From: an uncultured Spirochaetaceae bacterium
Lineage (GTDB): Bacteria; Spirochaetota; Spirochaetia; Sphaerochaetales; Sphaerochaetaceae
Direction of reading: 5' to 3'
Length of the DNA stretch: 23,972 nucleotides
Assembly (NCBI GenBank): GCA_946414625.1
Contig: CAMKPI010000005.1
Span: forward strand, 1-23,972
Part shown: piece after piece, positions 1 through 7,920 of the stretch
Layout of the letters: each line of letters opens with the position of its first letter
How positions within the stretch are numbered: the stretch's first letter is position 1
Program-made: the position numbers and the translations under genes
Notes under the pieces: model-generated
Databases searched by the model: none
What the model was told of the DNA's origin: nothing
The model's input: the letters and a program-made list of their open reading frames with translations, nothing else

Positions 1-23
1 AGTCCCATCAATTATAAACTAAT

Positions 24-40
24 ATCCTTATTTTAAGGAT
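24..40 (+). promoter_or_regulatory. Short hairpin in the gpmI leader
   Basis: A 7-bp inverted repeat (ATCCTTA, loop TTT, TAAGGAT) ends 9 bases before the strong Shine-Dalgarno AGGAGGT at 50-56. A TATAAA at 13-18 could be a -10 box, but the matching -35 would lie at or beyond the window edge. Seen: the repeat and the ribosome site. Any regulatory role is a guess. Confidence 0.25.
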
Positions 41-61
41 TAAATTACTAGGAGGTTTGAA

Positions 62-1714
62 ATGACTGTAGAAAGGCTCTCCAAAAACAACAAGATATCG
101 AGGAAGGGGCCAGTGGTCCTTTTGATCATGGACGGAGTGGGTTTCGGAAAATATGAGGACGGCGACGCGTTCAAGGCTGCCCATACCGAACACCTGGACA
201 CGCTCTTCGCCACATCTCCGTGGACGCGCCTCAAGGCTCACGGCACGGCAGTGGGGCTGCCATCCGACGCAGACATGGGCAACAGCGAAGTCGGACACAA
301 CGCAATGGGATGCGGTCGCGTTTTTGCCCAGGGCGCAAAGCTTGTTGCAACAAGCATCGAAACAGGCGCGATGTTTGAAGGCGAGACCTGGAAGCGTCTC
401 ATCGGCAATGTGAAATCGACCGGAGGCACGCTGCATTTCCTGGGGCTTCTCTCCGATGGCAATGTACACAGCCACATCCAGAACCTCCGCGACATGATCC
501 TCCGCGCAAAGTCCGACGGAGTGCGTCGTGTGCGCGTCCATGCTCTTCTGGACGGACGGGATGTGGATCCGACAAGCGCTCTTGAATACTTCGACCCGTT
601 TACAGAATTTCTCGAAGAACTGTCCTCCGACGGAACATTCGATGCAAAAATTGCATCCGGTGGCGGCAGAATGCAGATCACGATGGACCGCTACAACGCC
701 AACTGGAAAATGGTTGAACTAGGATGGAAGACTCATGTGCTTGGCCAGGGGCGCCAGTTCGCATCAGCACACGAGGCAATTGAGACGCTGCGCAAGGAAA
801 CAGGTGCCATCGACCAGGATCTGCCTCCCTTCGTAATTGCCGAAAATGGTCGTCCTATCGGCACGGTGGAGGACGGAGACAGCTTCATACTCTTCAATTT
901 CCGCGGAGACCGTGCGCTTGAGATAACAAAAGCGTTCGAAGCAGACGAGCTCTCTGAATTCGACCGCGTGAGGCATCCGAAAATTGAGTACGCTGGCATG
1001 ATGGAATACGACGGGGATCTTCATGTGCCAAGGCAGTATCTTGTCGCTCCGCCCGCAATAGACCGGACAATGGCGGAGTACCTTTGCGCCACAGGCATCC
1101 GCCAGTTCTCAATCTCCGAGACCCAGAAATTCGGTCATGTGACATACTTCTTCAACGGAAACAAATCCGGCTACTTCGACAGGTCGCTGGAGGAATATGT
1201 TGAGATTCCCTCCGACACCGTGCCTTTCGAAGAACGCCCATGGATGAAATGTGCCGAAATTGCGGACCGGGTGATCAAAGAAATTGAAAGCGGGAACTGG
1301 GATTTCATCAAAATGAACTTCCCAAACGGAGACATGGTGGGTCACACCGGAGTATACGAAGCGGTCATCTGCTCGATGGAGGCGCTGGATTTGCAGATAG
1401 GTCGAATCAAAGCGGCGGTCGAGAAGGCAGGAGGAGTGCTTGTCATCACTGCGGACCATGGCAACGCGGATGACATGTTCGAGCACAAAAAGGACGGAAC
1501 GCTGTCAAAGAATGCTGACGGAAGCCCGAAAGCAAAGACAAGCCACAGTCTCAACCCAGTTCCGTGCATCATATTCGATCCGTGCTATGGCGGAGAGTAT
1601 TCAAAAAAACTCGCCACAGGTCTTGGAATCAGCAGCATAGCCACAACGTGCATTGAACTTTTGGGCTACACAGCCCCGCTCGACTACGACCCTTGCATCA
1701 TAATGTGGAACTAA
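62..1714 (+). CDS. gpmI: 2,3-bisphosphoglycerate-independent phosphoglycerate mutase
   Basis: Interconverts 3- and 2-phosphoglycerate in cytosolic glycolysis and gluconeogenesis through a phosphoserine intermediate, with two Mn ions. The 550 residues follow the family order. The N-terminal metal site is LIMDGVGFG (Asp24). The nucleophile Ser75 is in DMGNSEVGHN. DGRDVDP and GGRMQITMDRYNANW are the substrate-binding blocks. NFPNGDMVGHTG (about 420-432) and VITADHGNADDM (about 460-471) carry the remaining metal ligands. It is longer than the roughly 510 residues of typical bacterial enzymes, as in the longer iPGM subgroup. The start is fixed by AGGAGGT at 50-56, five bases before the ATG. It is monocistronic in this window; a strong hairpin at 1795-1819 follows it and the next gene is convergent. 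No cofactor-dependent mutase is seen nearby. Confidence 0.97.
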   Translation: MTVERLSKNNKISRKGPVVLLIMDGVGFGKYEDGDAFKAAHTEHLDTLFATSPWTRLKAHGTAVGLPSDADMGNSEVGHNAMGCGRVFAQGAKLVATSIETGAMFEGETWKRLIGNVKSTGGTLHFLGLLSDGNVHSHIQNLRDMILRAKSDGVRRVRVHALLDGRDVDPTSALEYFDPFTEFLEELSSDGTFDAKIASGGGRMQITMDRYNANWKMVELGWKTHVLGQGRQFASAHEAIETLRKETGAIDQDLPPFVIAENGRPIGTVEDGDSFILFNFRGDRALEITKAFEADELSEFDRVRHPKIEYAGMMEYDGDLHVPRQYLVAPPAIDRTMAEYLCATGIRQFSISETQKFGHVTYFFNGNKSGYFDRSLEEYVEIPSDTVPFEERPWMKCAEIADRVIKEIESGNWDFIKMNFPNGDMVGHTGVYEAVICSMEALDLQIGRIKAAVEKAGGVLVITADHGNADDMFEHKKDGTLSKNADGSPKAKTSHSLNPVPCIIFDPCYGGEYSKKLATGLGISSIATTCIELLGYTAPLDYDPCIIMWN

Positions 1715-1716
1715 GA

Positions 1717-1744
1717 CGCTTTTTGCGTCTCGCTTTTTGCGTCT
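1717..1744 (+). repeat. 14-bp tandem duplication just after gpmI
   Basis: The unit CGCTTTTTGCGTCT occurs twice back to back at 1717-1730 and 1731-1744, two bases after the gpmI stop codon. Each copy provides a GCGTC that can pair with the GACGC at 1715-1719 across a T5 loop, so weak alternative hairpins can form. It may be a decayed or auxiliary terminator. Confidence 0.7.
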
Positions 1745-1794
1745 CTTCCCACGGAGCTTCATGGCACCCGTGCGGGAGAGGAAGATATAATAGA

Positions 1795-1826
1795 GGCGGG
1801 CGGGGATTCCCCGCCCGTCTTTCTTG
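1795..1826 (+). terminator. Rho-independent terminator between convergent gpmI and the lipoprotein gene
   Basis: An 11-bp GC-rich stem (GGCGGGCGGGG with CCCCGCCCGTC, one G-U pair, ATT loop, 1795-1819) is followed on the plus strand by TTTCTT. On the minus strand the same stem is followed by TCTATTATAT, so it may serve both converging transcripts, with better T-richness for gpmI. Confidence 0.8.
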
Positions 1827-1921
1827 TCTCAGCTCTCGCCTGTGCATGCTCGTCCCGGCGTTTTCCGTTTTCCGGCAGAGCATTATCCAAGCTCGTACGC
1901 TACTGGCTCTTCCTGCGAACC

Positions 1922-2383
1922 TCAGTTCACCTTGTAAAGGTAAACCGTGATACCGGAGTCGCTGTCGGTCATCTCCAAGGCTGAGAAGTTGTCAACAAAG
2001 CATCCCAATTCGTACTCCTCGCCGTCAACAATGGACACAAACGTTCCATCCTCATCGACGCGATACTCGGCTGCCTCGTTGTCATTGACTCCTGCTGTAA
2101 ATGTGCCGTCTTCATTCAAAACAATCACCATCTCCCCGGTTTCAGCAACTCGCTTCATCTCCGAGACAATCGCGTCAATAAAGATCCTTGCGTTGGCATC
2201 GCTCCGGTACTCATCCAAAGACATAAGACTTTCTGTCAGTTCGTCAACCGATTCGGCAGTCACCGCCCAAGAACCCACATACGGAGCCTTTGCCTCCTTT
2301 CCGTTCTTTCCGCAAGACGATGCAAGGGCGCAAAGCGCAAGAGACAACATCAGTACCGCAATGGCCTTACAAATTCTTTTCAT
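1922..2383 (-). CDS. Small lipoprotein of unknown function
   Basis: The 153-residue product begins with a classical lipoprotein signal: basic MKRICK, a hydrophobic stretch to about residue 20, and the lipobox ASSC with Cys24 as the lipidation site. The mature part is acidic. It contains a pattern of short beta-rich segments with NEDGTF and DEDGTF turns (TGEMVIVLNEDGTF, YRVDEDGTFVSIVDGEEY), suggesting a small lipocalin-like or beta-sandwich fold such as those in many bacterial 'lipocalin-like' or DUF-type lipoproteins. Start support: GAGG five bases before the ATG. It lies downstream of the aminotransferase gene with a gap of about 170 bases and converges on gpmI. Function is not recognisable. 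It would sit in a membrane leaflet facing the periplasm or the surface. Confidence 0.8.
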   Translation of the reverse strand: MKRICKAIAVLMLSLALCALASSCGKNGKEAKAPYVGSWAVTAESVDELTESLMSLDEYRSDANARIFIDAIVSEMKRVAETGEMVIVLNEDGTFTAGVNDNEAAEYRVDEDGTFVSIVDGEEYELGCFVDNFSALEMTDSDSGITVYLYKVN

Positions 2384-2554
2384 AAAATCCTCTATTTTTA
2401 ATTTTTTTCAGATGTAATTGCGGGAGGCGCCGCTTCCTTGCCACACGAAGGGTTTGACCTCCTCTTGCCGCTCTTCATAGAAAAACCGCCGGTTTTCCTT
2501 TTCAGCTCACGCCGAGCCCGCCACATCCGCTTTCTTACCGCATGGCGAAATTTA

Positions 2555-3979
2555 TCACGCAAAGCATCTGTGTATGATCTCAATCACAAAATCCTGCTCC
2601 TCGGGCGTCATTTTGTTGTCCGAAGGCAGACAAAGCCCACGAGAGAAAATATCAGCACCCACATCCTCCCCGCTTCCTGCGATATACGCGTTCGTCCTTC
2701 CGCGCCCGCTGCCCTCAGTGGTGACAAAGGGATTCATCCTGTACACGGGCTGCATGTGCATGGGCTTCCAGATTGGTCGCCCTTCGGCATTGAAATAGGT
2801 CAGCGCATCCAGTATCTCGTGCGGACTGGATTTTCCGGGTTCGCTCTCATAGATATATTCCGACTCGCTCCGAACAGATCTGGACATCGCATCGGGGTCC
2901 ACCGTCATACAGGAAAGCCAGAAGTTGGGCTCTGCTTTGTCCTCGTCAAAAGGATTCATCTTCACCGGCAGATCGGAGAGCCCTGCCTTGTATCGATCAT
3001 AAATCGCCTTTTTCTGCGCGATATGCTCGTCAAGGAAAGGCAGCTGACCACGAATCACCCCGGCTATAATATTGCTCATACGATAATTGAAGCCTATCTC
3101 CTCGTGCTGATACCACGGCGCCGCCTCCCTGCTCTGGGTGCTCCACTTACGAACTTTGTCGGCGTCCTCCTTGCTGTCCGTGAGGAACATTCCTCCGGCC
3201 GAACCTGTGATTATTTTGTTACCATTAAAAGAGATGGCAGAATAGTCCCCCAAGGCGCCAGTCTCCCTCCAGACGCAATCTCCAGTAAGCGCCGCCGCGC
3301 CTTGTGTTCCCGCTCTTTGCGCCGCCACGCCTGAATTGTCAGAACCTCGCAGCGCTGCCCCCTGACAGGAATCTTTCCCGCCGCCACACAACGAGGTCAG
3401 ATACTTCGCGCCGAGGCTCTCCGCCGCGTCCTCCACAATCAAGGCACCATGCTTGTTGCAAACAGAACGAATCTCATCCATCCTGGCAGGTGTGCCATAA
3501 AGGTGAGCGACAATCACAAGCCGCACCTCCGGATAAAGACAGAACGCCACCTCCAGAGCCTCAGGGCTCATATTCCATGTCTTACGCTCCGTGTCTATGA
3601 AAACGGCGTTACCATCCTCGTATGCAACAGGGTTAATCGACGCATCGAAAGTCATGTCGGTGCAGAAAACCTTCCGTCCGCGGAGCGTTCCCTCGTCAGG
3701 ACGGGCCTGCCCATACAGCTTCTCTGCCGCAAGACGGGTAGCAAGGTGAAGCGCGGAGGTGCCGCACGACAGCCCCACGGCGTATTTCACTCCAATGAAG
3801 CCGGCAATCCACTTCTCTATCTCGTCAATGTTCTCCCCAACGGTGGACACCCAATTAGTGTCTATCGCCCGCTCTATCCAGCGTTTCTCGTCGCCATGCA
3901 TCGTGGGCGATGAGAGCCATATCTTTTTTTCGCTCCGTTCAAGACCCTTGAATATGCCGGATTCCAGTTTCCTACCCAT
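2555..3979 (-). CDS. DegT/DnrJ/EryC1/StrS-family PLP aminotransferase, PglE-like
   Basis: Predicted to transfer an amino group from glutamate to a 4-keto-6-deoxy nucleotide sugar. The N-terminus (IWLSSPTMHGDEKRWIERAI, then DTNWVSTVGENIDEIE) is of the PglE type that makes UDP-4-amino-4,6-dideoxy-GlcNAc. GTSALHLA binds cofactor phosphate, EDAAESLGAKY holds the Asp that contacts the pyridine nitrogen (Asp184), and SFNGNKIITGSAGG holds the PLP lysine (Lys255). RGLCLPSDNKMTPEEQD is the usual C-terminal block. Its partner dehydratase is encoded just upstream on the same strand, after 474 bases of spacer. The protein has 474 residues against about 390 in relatives. The excess is a Gly/Ala/Ser-rich insert at about 194-238, between EDAAES and the lysine block, plus smaller extras near 363-385 and 421-440. 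The start is supported by GGAG seven bases before the ATG. The exact sugar is inferred. Confidence 0.88.
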   Translation of the reverse strand: MGRKLESGIFKGLERSEKKIWLSSPTMHGDEKRWIERAIDTNWVSTVGENIDEIEKWIAGFIGVKYAVGLSCGTSALHLATRLAAEKLYGQARPDEGTLRGRKVFCTDMTFDASINPVAYEDGNAVFIDTERKTWNMSPEALEVAFCLYPEVRLVIVAHLYGTPARMDEIRSVCNKHGALIVEDAAESLGAKYLTSLCGGGKDSCQGAALRGSDNSGVAAQRAGTQGAAALTGDCVWRETGALGDYSAISFNGNKIITGSAGGMFLTDSKEDADKVRKWSTQSREAAPWYQHEEIGFNYRMSNIIAGVIRGQLPFLDEHIAQKKAIYDRYKAGLSDLPVKMNPFDEDKAEPNFWLSCMTVDPDAMSRSVRSESEYIYESEPGKSSPHEILDALTYFNAEGRPIWKPMHMQPVYRMNPFVTTEGSGRGRTNAYIAGSGEDVGADIFSRGLCLPSDNKMTPEEQDFVIEIIHRCFA

Positions 3980-4453
3980 TTTCCGCTCCGCTTTTGCAAA
4001 TCCTTACTCAACCTGTTTTGAAGCCACTCTGTTTCACAGCCGCCCTGTTTCGCGACCAACCTGTTTCACAGCCACCTTGTTTTGAAGCCACCTTGTTTCG
4101 CGACCAACCTTGTTTTGCAGCCACCGCAAATCATGCCGCAAAAAGCCCGTTGCAAGCCGCACCGGGACTAGCCTCTCAGTGGTTAAAGGCCACGCGGACA
4201 AATCTCCGCTTAGCGGCACCTCGGTCAGCCGACCCTGCCTCTGGGCACTCCCATTTCAGTTACCATGTGAAGAACCGCGCCTCCGGCGCGATGCCCGCAT
4301 AGCCTGCACCGCCGACGTCTGCTGGCAGCACCGGTGCCGCGACAACCTCACAAAGGTTAAACCCGCGATACTGCCGACACGCGCCCAGCCAGCCCGGGAT
4401 TAACCCCACGCAAATACAACCGTGTCACGGCGACTCCCAGGCGACGCAGCCCG
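3980..4453. other. 474-base spacer between dehydratase and aminotransferase genes
   Basis: No gene is convincing here. The part nearest the aminotransferase start holds a seven-unit 16-bp tandem array (4012-4124). The rest (4125-4453) is GC-richer and contains short inverted elements such as GCGCCTCCGGCGC near 4277, but no clear terminator with a T-tract and no good promoter. Open frames here give repetitive Arg/Gln/Pro-rich peptides and look like by-products of the repeats. Whether one transcript spans the spacer is open. Confidence 0.6.
4012..4124. repeat. Imperfect 16-bp tandem array, seven units
   Basis: Units run head to tail at 4012, 4028, 4044, 4060, 4076, 4092 and 4108; the last has 17 bases. 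All share a core like CCTGTTTC-CAGCCAC but fall into variants: A (CCTGTTTTGAAGCCAC), B (CCTGTTTCACAGCCAC) and C (CCTGTTTCGCGACCAA), in the order A, B, C, B, A, C, then a hybrid ending GCAGCCAC. There are no unique spacers between units. The array begins 33 bases upstream of the aminotransferase ATG, so it lies in its leader or promoter. Confidence 0.9.
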
Positions 4454-6337
4454 TCAGTCATCCCGTCTCTTATATTCCGGCACTGCGCGCCGGAGCAGCG
4501 CGACCAACTCCTCACGGCTCATGCCGGGCAGTTTTTCAACCATTTCCTGCATATAAGAAACATTGAAAGCCGCGTTCTTGTTCACGACCGCCTTGAAAAT
4601 CTTCTCGTTTTCCGTTGGAATCGTGTTATCCTTGTTTGCGAGGAGCTCCTCGTACAGCTTCTCGCCGGGACGCAGACCGATAATTTTTATCTGAGATCTG
4701 CCGTCGCCGAAGATATCTATCAGCTTCTGGGCAAAATCATAGATCTTCACAGGTTCGCCCATATCGAGAACCATCACTTCCCCGCCCCGGGCTAGGGTTG
4801 CGGCACGGAAAACAAGACTCACAGCCTCGGGAATCGCCATAAAATACCGTATGATGTTGCGATCCGTCACCGTAATGGGGCGGCCTGCCTTGATTTCCTC
4901 AAGAAACAACGGGAGCATGGAGCCTCTGGACCCGATGACATTCCCAAAACGCACGCAGCAGAACTCTGTGTGGCGTGCATCGTCCGGGCTTACTGCTCCA
5001 GTCTCACCGAATCCAGCGGCTTCCGGAGAACCGCTTTCCGCGGCGTTTCCATCCTCTCTCTTCCCATACGCGTCGAATTCCGCCGCCATCATCTCCACAA
5101 CGCGCTTCGTGGCACCCATGATGTTGGTGGGGTTCACCGCCTTGTCCGTGGAGATCACAACCACCCTGTCCGTTCCGGTATCGGCGGCTGACTTGAACAC
5201 ATTGAAGCTCCCGCAGATGTTTGTCAGGATTGCCTCCTCCGGGTACAGCTCCATCAGCGGAACGTGCTTGTATGCCGCGGCATGAAAGACGATGTCAGGA
5301 CGGTACTCCTCGAATACATGGTGAATTTTTCCTGCGTTCTTGATGTCGCATACAACAGGCACCACATTATCAGACCATTCCTTCTCGTAGTCCAAAAGAC
5401 GCAGACACAGGTCATGCAGTTCCGTCTCGTCGATATCAAGAAGCACAAGACGGGACAAGCCATACTGCATAAGCTGCTTACAGACCTCGCTCCCGATGCT
5501 GCCGCCTGCCCCGGTGACCAGCACAGTCTTCCCCTGAAACATGTCAAAAAGCGGCTCTTTCTCTATTGTAATCAGGTTGCGTCCCAATAGGTCGGAATAG
5601 TCCAAATCACGGACAGATACATCGGAACGACCTTTTCCCTCGAACAGAGACGGTACAATTTTGAGGTTCACATCATTATCCGCCGCGATTGTCGCTGCTT
5701 TCTGTATCTTTGCGGGGCTTATCTTACTGATCGCGATGATAAGGGTGTCTACACGATGGGTTCGAAGAACAAAATCAAGGTTGTCCAGCGTGCCCAGAAC
5801 AGGGTAACCCAATACAATCTCGCCCTGCAGTGCCTTTTTGTCGTCGATATACCCCTGGACGTTGTACGAGAACTTTCCTCTGCTCGCCATGCGCCCCATC
5901 GAGGATCCCATCTCGCCGGCGCCGTAGATTATGGCAACAGGGAGATTCGCCCCCTGGCTTCTGCCGCGCATCTCCGCGCTCATCCTCACTGCCATACGGA
6001 TTCCTGTCACGGCAAGAAAGGAAAGCGACGCTGTGACCAAAATCCATCGTACGTCAGTGGACATGAATCCGTAGAAATAGCCGAAAACAAAAATATAGGC
6101 TACCGTGTTGATGCCGAAAGCAAGGGACGCCTCTTTCACAACGTCCAGCGATGAATCCACAACCCTGTTGCGATAGAACTTGAATGCCGAAAGGGTGATC
6201 ACGTAGAGCGCTGACATTGCCGCCAAAGGCAGAAGCGGCGTGTAGTGGATCACTTCCCCCACGAGAAAGAACGCGACAAAGCCCATTATGAAAATCGACA
6301 CCAGGTCGAGCAGCATTAACAGAATCTTTTTCTGCAT
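4454..6337 (-). CDS. Membrane-anchored nucleotide-sugar 4,6-dehydratase, PglF/CapD/WbpM family
   Basis: Predicted to convert UDP-GlcNAc or a related sugar to the 4-keto-6-deoxy form at the inner face of the cytoplasmic membrane. Four hydrophobic segments fill the first 115 residues. A first Rossmann-like domain follows (YGAGEMGSSMG, about 138-147), then the catalytic SDR domain with TGAGGSIGSE (275-284). The STDKAVNPTNIMGATKR block (396-412) has Met407 in place of the usual SDR Tyr and retains Lys411, as in PglF/WbpM. RFGNVIGSRGSM and LRPGEKLYEEL are standard downstream blocks. The protein has 627 residues. An acidic Gly/Ala/Ser-rich insert of about 30 residues (about 425-456) separates the active-site helix from the RFGNV strand. 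The PglE-like aminotransferase lies next on the same strand, matching the next pathway step. No Shine-Dalgarno is visible before the ATG. Confidence 0.92.
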   Translation of the reverse strand: MQKKILLMLLDLVSIFIMGFVAFFLVGEVIHYTPLLPLAAMSALYVITLSAFKFYRNRVVDSSLDVVKEASLAFGINTVAYIFVFGYFYGFMSTDVRWILVTASLSFLAVTGIRMAVRMSAEMRGRSQGANLPVAIIYGAGEMGSSMGRMASRGKFSYNVQGYIDDKKALQGEIVLGYPVLGTLDNLDFVLRTHRVDTLIIAISKISPAKIQKAATIAADNDVNLKIVPSLFEGKGRSDVSVRDLDYSDLLGRNLITIEKEPLFDMFQGKTVLVTGAGGSIGSEVCKQLMQYGLSRLVLLDIDETELHDLCLRLLDYEKEWSDNVVPVVCDIKNAGKIHHVFEEYRPDIVFHAAAYKHVPLMELYPEEAILTNICGSFNVFKSAADTGTDRVVVISTDKAVNPTNIMGATKRVVEMMAAEFDAYGKREDGNAAESGSPEAAGFGETGAVSPDDARHTEFCCVRFGNVIGSRGSMLPLFLEEIKAGRPITVTDRNIIRYFMAIPEAVSLVFRAATLARGGEVMVLDMGEPVKIYDFAQKLIDIFGDGRSQIKIIGLRPGEKLYEELLANKDNTIPTENEKIFKAVVNKNAAFNVSYMQEMVEKLPGMSREELVALLRRAVPEYKRRDD

Positions 6338-6343
6338 GACACA

Positions 6344-6373
6344 ATATTACCACATTGAGCGTCTCAATAGCAA
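6344..6373 (-). promoter_or_regulatory. Possible promoter of the dehydratase gene, nearly leaderless
   Basis: On the minus strand TTGCTA (6368-6373) and TAATAT (6344-6349) are 18 bases apart. Transcription would then start about at the ATG at 6337, which fits the absence of a Shine-Dalgarno. An inverted TTGAG-ACG-CTCAA lies in the spacer between the boxes. The -35 match is modest, so this is tentative. Confidence 0.3.
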
Positions 6374-6484
6374 ACCGGATATGGCGTTTCGGCCTCCTCT
6401 CCGGCTCTGTCCTATTCGCATTTTTCGCTCGCTTGGGAGGCGATGCCGCGACACTGCCTTGACAAGAGACCTCTTTGCAAAACA

Positions 6485-6517
6485 GTGCAGGGCGGGGCTT
6501 TATGCCCCGCCCTGCAC
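6485..6517 (-). terminator. Strong hairpin terminator after ackA
   Basis: A perfect 14-bp stem (GTGCAGGGCGGGGC with GCCCCGCCCTGCAC) with a 5-base loop lies about 60 bases past the ackA stop. Reading the minus strand, the stem is followed by TGTTTT. A smaller hairpin, AACGCT-GCAC-AGCGTT, sits at 6518-6533 between the stop codon and this stem. Confidence 0.75.
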
Positions 6518-6576
6518 AACGCTGCACAGCGTTCAGTATTGTTTCACGCACAAAACTGAAACAAATACCTCAGCCG

Positions 6577-7920
6577 TTATTTCCTCTTAGGAAGCGCGAT
6601 AATCTCCTTCAGCTCCGGCTTCTTCTCCAAATTTCCTGGCAGGCTTCGCGCACGCGCCTTGTTCACATATCCGGCGTCCTCAAACGTATAATGGAATTCG
6701 GTGTGAACCTTGTATGTACCGTTCATCAACGCGAACGCATCCTCTGTCATCACCAGCTCCTCGTCCGTCGGAATCACGAAAATCTTCACCGGGCTTCCAT
6801 CCTCAGAAATCTCGAACTCGGCGTTGCGGCACTTGCAGATCTCGTTCTTATGAGCGTCAAGGCGAATCCCGAAGTTCTCCAAACCGGAAACCGCTCCGCC
6901 GCGAATAAGCGGGCTCATCTCTCCCACTCCCGCGGTGAACACAACCGCGTCGACGCGTCCGAGAAGCGCCGCGTAAGCACCGATGTACTTCTTCAGGCGG
7001 TGGCACTCCATATCAACAGCCAACTGAGCCTTCTTGTCACCCTTTTCTGCCTGGTCCGCCACATCGCGGCGATCGCTCATCCCGCAAAGTCCCATGAGCC
7101 CGGATTTCTTGTTGAGCCATGTGTCCATCTCCGCCGGATCCTTGATGCCCAGATTCTTCATCATATACGGCATGATTGCCGGGTCTATGTCTCCGCTGCG
7201 GGTTCCCATCACAAGCCCCTCCAGCGGGGTAAGTCCCATCGATGTGTCAACACAGACCCCGTTCTTCACTGCTGCCACGCTGGCACCGTTTCCGATATGA
7301 CAGATAATAAGGTTCGTATCCTTGTTCTCTCGTCCGAGAAGAAGGGCGGCGCGCTTTGAACAATACAGGTGGCTCGTTCCGTGGAAGCCGTATCGCCTGA
7401 CGCTGTACTTCTCGTACCATTCATAGGGCAGAGCGTACATATATGCCTCTGGCGGCATTGTCTGATGAAAAGCGGTGTCCATCACAATTGCGTGGGGAAC
7501 GTTCGGCATAACGCGCCGGGCGGCTTCGATGCCTCCGATATTGGCGGGCATGTGCAGCGGTCCCAACGGGATAATCTCCTTCAGCTTCTCAACAACCTCG
7601 TCGGTCACAAGCTCTGACTTCTTGAAATACTCCCCGCCATGCAGGACCCTGTGGCCGACGGCTCCGATCTCCGACACATCCTTGATGACCCCGTATTCCT
7701 TGTCGGTTATCATCTTGATGATAAGCTCCACCGCCTCCGTATGCGTCGGGCAGTCGAACCTGTCATGATACTCGTCGCGCCCGGTGGCTTTGTGCTCTAT
7801 TGTGGAATACTCAAGTCCAATCCGCTCCACAACGCCTACTGCCAGGACGTCCTTATCGTCCCAGTCATACACCTGATACTTCGCCGACGACGAACCGCAG
7901 TTCAAAGACAAAATAACCAT
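6577..7920 (-). CDS. ackA: Acetate kinase
   Basis: Makes ATP and acetate from acetyl phosphate and ADP in the cytosol, the last step of fermentative acetate production. Family blocks in order: MVILSLNCGSSSAKYQVYD (Asn7 and the phosphate-binding serines), GHRVLHGG, VMDTAFHQTMP (catalytic Asp), YGFHGTSH, IICHIGNGASV, DTSMGLTPLEGLVMGTRSGDIDP, and VFTAGVGEMSPLIR. A frame extending to 7953 exists, but the start at 7920 is chosen because AAGGAG (7926-7931) is five bases upstream and the protein then begins exactly at the family N-terminus. The 447 residues exceed the usual 400. The excess is a Lys/Arg-rich tail after the normal end (TFEDAGYVNKARARSL onward), a feature I associate with treponemal AckA. 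No pta is adjacent. It has its own promoter and terminator. Confidence 0.97.
   Translation of the reverse strand: MVILSLNCGSSSAKYQVYDWDDKDVLAVGVVERIGLEYSTIEHKATGRDEYHDRFDCPTHTEAVELIIKMITDKEYGVIKDVSEIGAVGHRVLHGGEYFKKSELVTDEVVEKLKEIIPLGPLHMPANIGGIEAARRVMPNVPHAIVMDTAFHQTMPPEAYMYALPYEWYEKYSVRRYGFHGTSHLYCSKRAALLLGRENKDTNLIICHIGNGASVAAVKNGVCVDTSMGLTPLEGLVMGTRSGDIDPAIMPYMMKNLGIKDPAEMDTWLNKKSGLMGLCGMSDRRDVADQAEKGDKKAQLAVDMECHRLKKYIGAYAALLGRVDAVVFTAGVGEMSPLIRGGAVSGLENFGIRLDAHKNEICKCRNAEFEISEDGSPVKIFVIPTDEELVMTEDAFALMNGTYKVHTEFHYTFEDAGYVNKARARSLPGNLEKKPELKEIIALPKRK

Noticed and set aside
2398..2583. Minus-strand 61-residue basic frame between the aminotransferase and the lipoprotein
   Set aside because: It begins with TTG inside the aminotransferase 3' end, has a poorly spaced ribosome site and matches no family I know. 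It cannot be excluded, but it is not supported.
4012..4124. CRISPR-like array
   Set aside because: Units of 16 bases are directly adjacent with no unique spacers and no cas gene apart from the unrelated nuclease at 19655; the Cas4-like similarity of that protein is of the general RecB/AddB type.
6475..7359. Plus-strand 294-residue frame
   Set aside because: It is antisense to ackA, whose motifs are complete.
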